From NCBI RefSeq assembly GCF_030817835.1, contig NZ_JAUSZR010000001.1, forward strand, positions 2,418,001-2,482,000: a stretch of DNA of 64,000 nucleotides, given 5' to 3'. The notes below the pieces were generated by a model. It was not told the DNA's origin and did no database searches. It saw only the letters and a list, made by a program, of their open reading frames with translations. Origin of the DNA: Pseudarthrobacter sp. W1I19 (GTDB taxonomy: Bacteria > Actinomycetota > Actinomycetes > Actinomycetales > Micrococcaceae). This document shows positions 60,286 through 64,000 of this stretch, piece by piece; the stretch's first letter is position 1; every line of letters starts with the position of its first letter. Both the position numbers and the translations under genes were made by a program.

Positions 60286-60937
60286 TTAGTTCAGGACCTG
60301 ATCTGCCGCCCGGACTTCCATGAGGTCTTCCAGTCCGACACGGGCCAGGAATTCTTCGCGGATCCGGTCCGCCGTTGCCGAAACCTCTTCGGATCCATCG
60401 TTTGCGGGGCCGATGTGGACGCGGTAGGGTCGACCACCTTCAGGAAGGGCGACGATCCGTGCAACGTCCTCTGACACTTGGCTGGCGTGGGCATCGGCAG
60501 GTGCGAGGGCGGCGAGTCTTTCAGCCACACGGTTCATGAGCCCTTCATACCTGGTCTCGCAGCCCTGTTCACGCGCTGGGTGGACAACACGTTAACGTCA
60601 TACAGGCTAGCGAACTGCCCGACGCTGAAGGCTTCAGCGGGCCCTGTCGTCATGTGGCCTGCGTTGTGCACCAGCACGTCTATGCGGCCCTGCTCGGCAA
60701 TGACCTTATCGATCGCTGCTTGCACTTCGGGTGTCTGAGGTGACATCCATCTGGACGGCGCGAAGGTCGACGTTGTTCTGGCGGGGAGTACTCCACGGTT
60801 TGCGCTCCTTGGGGTGCGTTTCTCCCGTGAAAATCACGCATTCCGGCATAGACAATGTTGCCGGCGTCGGCCACGGCACGTGCGGTGAGTGCGCCGAAGC
60901 CGCTGCTGGCACCTGTAATGACGACAATTTGAGACAT
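60286..60937 (-). pseudogene. Decayed short-chain dehydrogenase
   Basis: From ATG 60937: MSQIVVITGASSGFGALTAR, then AVADAGNIVYAGMRD is an SDR N-terminus. In later frames come VQMDVTSD, EQGRIDVLVHNAGHMTTGPAEAFSVGQFASLYDVNVLSTQRVNRAA and a C-terminal VAERLAALAPADAHASQVSEDVARIVALPEG. The catalytic YxxxK block is missing, and there are several frame changes. It was clearly an SDR like its neighbour at 60984, but is not a copy of it. Confidence 0.75.
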
Positions 60938-60983
60938 CTGATGTGCTTTATGTCGGAGTGGTTGTCGCTGCCTGAGTGGGGAA

Positions 60984-61721
60984 TCAGGCCAGCCCGCCAT
61001 TGGAGTAAATGGTTTTTCCGTTGATCCATCGGCCCGGGCCTGCGAGGAAAGCTACGGACTCGGCAATGTCCTGCGGCTGGCCAAGCCGTTCCAGCGGGGC
61101 TGCCTTGGAGAGCTGCGCCACGGTCTGGTCGTCCTTTCCGTTCATGAAAAGAGGAGTGGCTGTCGGGCCTGGCGCCACCGCGTTAACGGTGATGTCCTTG
61201 CCGCGGAGCTCGCGGGCCAAAATCAAGGTCATTCCCTCGACAGCGGCTTTGCTCGCAACATAAGCGCCGTAGCCGGGGAACTGTGTCTTGGTCACCGTAG
61301 TTGAGACATTGATAATTGCTCCACCTGCGCGCACACGCCGTGCAGCTTGCTGGGAGACTACGAAGGTGCCGCGGATGTTGGTTCGGTGCATCCGGTCCAA
61401 GTCGACCAGGTCAAAATCAACGATGGACCCAAGAATCATGATCCCCGCAGTGTTCACCACGACGTCGATGCCGCCAAGGGCCTCCTCTGTGGCTTCGAAC
61501 GCTGCGATCATGGCACCTTCGTCCGCGACGTCACCACCAACGACGATTGCCTGTCCACCCGCGGCGGTGATGGAGTTGGCAAGGGTCTCGGCTGCTTCCT
61601 TGTTGCCGGCATAGTGGACGGCCACTGCGAAGCCGTCAGCGACAAGGCGCTCGACAACGGCGCGACCAATGCCCCCGGAACCGCCTGTGACAAGGGCTAC
61701 TCGTTTTGTTTCGGTGTTCAT
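60984..61721 (-). CDS. Short-chain dehydrogenase/reductase
   Basis: This 245-residue SDR has VALVTGGSGGIGRAVV (cofactor), VNTAGIM in place of NNAG, NVSTTVTKTQFPGYGAYVASKAAVEG with catalytic Ser, Tyr and Lys, and VNAVAPGPTATPLF. The C-terminus IYSNGGLA is normal. ATG 61721 has GGAGAAG upstream. Divergent from nothing; it precedes the decayed SDR on the same strand and follows the TetR gene, which may control it. NAD(P)H-dependent ketone/alcohol chemistry; substrate unknown. Confidence 0.9.
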   Translation of the reverse strand: MNTETKRVALVTGGSGGIGRAVVERLVADGFAVAVHYAGNKEAAETLANSITAAGGQAIVVGGDVADEGAMIAAFEATEEALGGIDVVVNTAGIMILGSIVDFDLVDLDRMHRTNIRGTFVVSQQAARRVRAGGAIINVSTTVTKTQFPGYGAYVASKAAVEGMTLILARELRGKDITVNAVAPGPTATPLFMNGKDDQTVAQLSKAAPLERLGQPQDIAESVAFLAGPGRWINGKTIYSNGGLA

Positions 61722-61820
61722 TTCTTCTCCTAAAAACCTACATTTGGGCAGACTTATATTCGGACGCACCGAGTAGACCCGCGGCATGGCGCCTTGGGAG
61801 TGCGAAGTGGAGGGGTAGTG

Positions 61821-62519
61821 TCAGCCGCTGTTGCGGCGGTCCTGTATCCGTTTGAGCCAGTCAGACAAAAGCGCGGCCTCGGACCGGGTGAACAGTGCTT
61901 CAGTGGCTGGTTGTGCCAGGGCAGACCGGATGGTGGTTGCCGCAATGACCGGCGCCTGCTCCTCCCTGTTGACTTCGGCATCGACCAGCAGGGAGCGATA
62001 CACCGTATCGCGCATAGTCGTGGAGATCTGCTTCTCCGGGTACTGGTCACTGCGCAGGAGCAACGACAAGGCAATTCCGCTATTCGCCGCCATGACGATC
62101 TTTGCCGCATCTTCAGGGGCGACCGTCAAGCGACCTTGGGCGGCGAGCCTTTCCAGATTGTCCTGCAGCAGACGCATCGCCTCCTGCCCGGCCTCTGCCG
62201 GCACCGACAATGAGGTACCGAAAAGGAGCCGGTAGGCATGAGGGTGGTCAAGGGCGAACGCCACATGGCTGTCCCAACCGCGGTAGAGATCATCCAAAGG
62301 GTCCCCGGACCTGTCTGCCGTACGCTTCATGCTCAGGTACTGATCCCAGACATGATCCACAACCGCGGACAACAACCCCTCCTTGTCACCAAAAAGCCTG
62401 TAAAGCACCGGCTGGCTGGTACCGGCAGCATCGCACACTGCCCGGGTGGAAATGTCCCCACTCGTGGATCCGGAAAGCAACTCTGAGGCCTTGTCCAATA
62501 TCGTTGCTCTCATATCCAT
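61821..62519 (-). CDS. TetR-family regulator
   Basis: This 232-residue regulator has an HTH at about 5-50 (RATILDKASELLSGSTSGDISTRAVCDAAGTSQPVLYRLFGDKEGLLSAVVDHV) and a ligand domain (HPHAYRLLFGTSLSVPAEAGQEAMRLLQDNLERLAAQG). It lies 99 bp upstream of the SDR gene on the same strand and may be cotranscribed. Repeats just upstream (62523-62578) look like its operator. Confidence 0.88.
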   Translation of the reverse strand: MDMRATILDKASELLSGSTSGDISTRAVCDAAGTSQPVLYRLFGDKEGLLSAVVDHVWDQYLSMKRTADRSGDPLDDLYRGWDSHVAFALDHPHAYRLLFGTSLSVPAEAGQEAMRLLQDNLERLAAQGRLTVAPEDAAKIVMAANSGIALSLLLRSDQYPEKQISTTMRDTVYRSLLVDAEVNREEQAPVIAATTIRSALAQPATEALFTRSEAALLSDWLKRIQDRRNSG

Positions 62520-62560
62520 GTATCAATACTAACAGACCTCCGGATCATTGCGTTACTTAT

Positions 62561-62578
62561 TTGATATCATTGATACCA
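62561..62578. promoter_or_regulatory. TTGATAYCA direct repeats upstream of the TetR gene
   Basis: TTGATATCA (62561-62569) and TTGATACCA (62570-62578) are adjacent direct repeats, the first containing the palindrome TGATATCA. GTATCAATA at 62520-62528 is a related inverted copy. This is a probable autoregulatory site for the TetR gene. Confidence 0.4.
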
Positions 62579-62891
62579 AGGCGCCGTGACTATTTGGATC
62601 TGGGCACGCTCTGATGCGGTAGCCAAAGAGGCAGAAAGGCACCAAAGGCCGGGGCGGCGGATCCCCTTTAGACGGAAGGAGCCCGCCAATGGCAGTTGAG
62701 AACCATCCTTGCTACCGCCTACATCGACGCCTGCGAGTTCAGAGCCGGGGCCCGAGGACTATCCTCAGGGGCTCGCTTCGCCACCGAAAGGTAGGCCGAG
62801 ACCGCGGCCGACGACCGAAGCCTTGGGTAGGACCAAAGGAGCCTGTATTGCGCAAACGGTACGCTCTTTGAGCTCTTCGAAGGATTAAGGG
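62579..62891. other. Stretch without a recognisable gene
   Basis: About 310 bp between the TetR gene and the 3' end of the GlxA-type gene. A short plus-strand frame (62689-62871) has no family. Nothing else is seen. Confidence 0.4.
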
Positions 62892-63866
62892 TCAACTGCT
62901 GACAATACGAGGATCAGTTGTCGAAAACCTTGCTCTATAGTTGCTGGGTGTAACCTGCAGGCGCGCTACGAAGCTTCGGCGCATGGACTCTGCACTGCCG
63001 AACCCCGCCGCACGGGCCGCTGCGGTGACGCTTTGACCTGTCTCGAGGAACGTCTTGGCATGTTCCAAGCGCATTTGTTCAATGAATCTACCCGGTGAGG
63101 TGCCCAACTCATTGGCAAAGAGTCGTGAAACCTGCCGTGGGCTCAAGCCCACCATAGCCCCCATGTAGTCGACACTCAGGTCCTGTGCCGGGTGGGCCGA
63201 AACGTGGTCGATGATCTCCCGCAACGGCCTGCTGCCAACGGGGTTCATTTTCAGGGGTGCGGAGAATTGTGACTGGTTGCCGGGACGTTGCATGAACAGC
63301 ACCAGGTTCCTCGCCACGTTTCGAGCCAACCCGGCACCATGGTCCTGCTCCACCAAGGCCAGGGCAAGATCTATGCCCGCGGACACACCCGCTGAGGTGA
63401 ATACACCTCGATCCTCCACAAAAAGTGCGTCTGGTTCGACAGCCACGTCCGGGTACGAGCGGGATAAAACCTGCGCGTGCCGCCAATGCGTCGTAGCCCG
63501 GCGCCCGGACAAAACGCCGGCAGAGGCCAGCACGAACGCGCCGGTGCAGATCGATACCGTCCTTCGCACCTGGGGATGCAGGAGCCTCGCCGCTGCCACG
63601 AGCCCGTCGGGTATCGGTTTTCCCACTAAGTTATCGCCGCCCGGCACCACGAGGGTGTCGATCTGTGTCTCCAGATCTACGGCTCCCTCAACGTCCAGCC
63701 GCGTTCCAATCGATGTCAGGACGGGGGCTCCGGCAGCCGACACATAAGCCAGCCTGTAGTCCGCCCCGAACATGTTCGCCTCGGCGAACACTTCGGCAGG
63801 TCCGGACACGTCCAGGAGTTTCACACCGTCAAAGACGACAAAGACGACATTCAATGAATTGGCCAT
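62892..63866 (-). CDS. GlxA-type AraC regulator (DJ-1/PfpI domain + AraC HTH)
   Basis: This 324-residue regulator has an N-terminal DJ-1/PfpI-like domain (about 5-170: FVVFDGVKLLDVSGPAEVFAEAN, TLVVPGGDNL, SICTGAFVLASAGVLSGRRATTHW) and a C-terminal AraC double HTH (about 225-315: LSVDYMGAMVGLSPRQVSRLFANELGTSPGRFIEQMRLEHAKTFLETGQSVTAAARAAGFGSAESMRRSF). These usually activate amino-acid, amine or stress genes. The ATG at 63866 follows GGAGGTGGGC. Its target may lie outside the window. Confidence 0.9.
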   Translation of the reverse strand: MANSLNVVFVVFDGVKLLDVSGPAEVFAEANMFGADYRLAYVSAAGAPVLTSIGTRLDVEGAVDLETQIDTLVVPGGDNLVGKPIPDGLVAAARLLHPQVRRTVSICTGAFVLASAGVLSGRRATTHWRHAQVLSRSYPDVAVEPDALFVEDRGVFTSAGVSAGIDLALALVEQDHGAGLARNVARNLVLFMQRPGNQSQFSAPLKMNPVGSRPLREIIDHVSAHPAQDLSVDYMGAMVGLSPRQVSRLFANELGTSPGRFIEQMRLEHAKTFLETGQSVTAAARAAGFGSAESMRRSFVARLQVTPSNYRARFSTTDPRIVSS

Positions 63867-64000
63867 GCCCACCTCCGCTTGTAAATACCAGGCGTCCCGT
63901 TGGCAATCACGGTCCGCGCCCCCACGTCCTCGAACGTTCCGGGGCACAGGCGGCAACTCTAATGCTGCTGCCCGTGGCCCGGTTTGTCACCGCCCAACGT

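Noticed and set aside
1..64000. CRISPR arrays and rRNA genes
   Set aside because: No regularly spaced repeats, cas-like proteins or rRNA-like sequence were noticed anywhere in the window.

Overview
The window is high-GC actinobacterial DNA. Gene content and protein styles (DUF5709 and DUF6510 proteins, GDE_N_bis-type debranching enzymes, 3-oxoadipate pathway gene order, many GTG starts, apparent leaderless starts) point to the Micrococcaceae, most likely Arthrobacter or a close relative. This is a judgement by eye. The long stretches of accessory genes, the decayed genes and the IS element suggest a plasmid or a catabolic island, or an accessory part of the chromosome.

Layout. 1-1.4 kb: small uncharacterised genes, including a likely zinc-finger protein. 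1.4-7.1 kb: a D-tartrate utilisation cluster with a divergent GntR/FCD regulator, D-tartrate dehydratase, a DctA-type dicarboxylate carrier, a D-2-hydroxyacid dehydrogenase and a tartrate/D-malate dehydrogenase; three perfect TCTTATAAGA palindromes lie in the divergent promoter region. 7.1-17.2 kb: housekeeping-like genes (transglycosylase, P-loop kinase, debranching enzyme, PadR regulator, AAA+ ATPase, HAD protein, hydrolase) with an IS982-family element inserted into a small membrane-protein gene. 17.4-34.4 kb: secreted HNH protein, then stress and redox genes: a nitroreductase/AhpD operon with TetR, three related GNAT proteins, quinone oxidoreductase, thioredoxin, a five-gene MsrB-MsrA-molybdoenzyme-ferredoxin reductase-DUF6510 operon, a ferritin-like protein and an ECF sigma factor. 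35-45.4 kb: two MFS exporters, a CopZ-like protein behind a CsoR-like site, remnants (TetR, old yellow enzyme, IS110, tRNA 3' end) and a second debranching-enzyme paralogue.

45.7-56.5 kb is the centrepiece. A single minus-strand gene series runs pnbB-pnbA-pcaH-pcaG-pcaD-pcaC-pcaF-pcaI-pcaJ, which would take 4-nitrobenzoate through 4-hydroxylaminobenzoate and protocatechuate to succinyl-CoA and acetyl-CoA. pcaB is absent from its usual place. A TetR regulator and an AAHS-type MFS carrier lie next to it. Four promoters (in front of pnbB, the carrier, a small-ORF/DoxX pair and an uncharacterised two-gene operon) share one architecture: TTGACY, 17 bp, TAGNNT, with the -35 box inside an inverted repeat TTACA-N9-TGTAA. 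This looks like one TetR regulon and brings three unknown small genes into the 4-nitrobenzoate response.

56.5-64 kb: an AhpD-like protein, a frameshifted FAD flavoprotein, a decayed and an intact SDR, a TetR regulator and a GlxA-type AraC regulator.

All functional calls come from reading the translated proteins against remembered families; no search was run.
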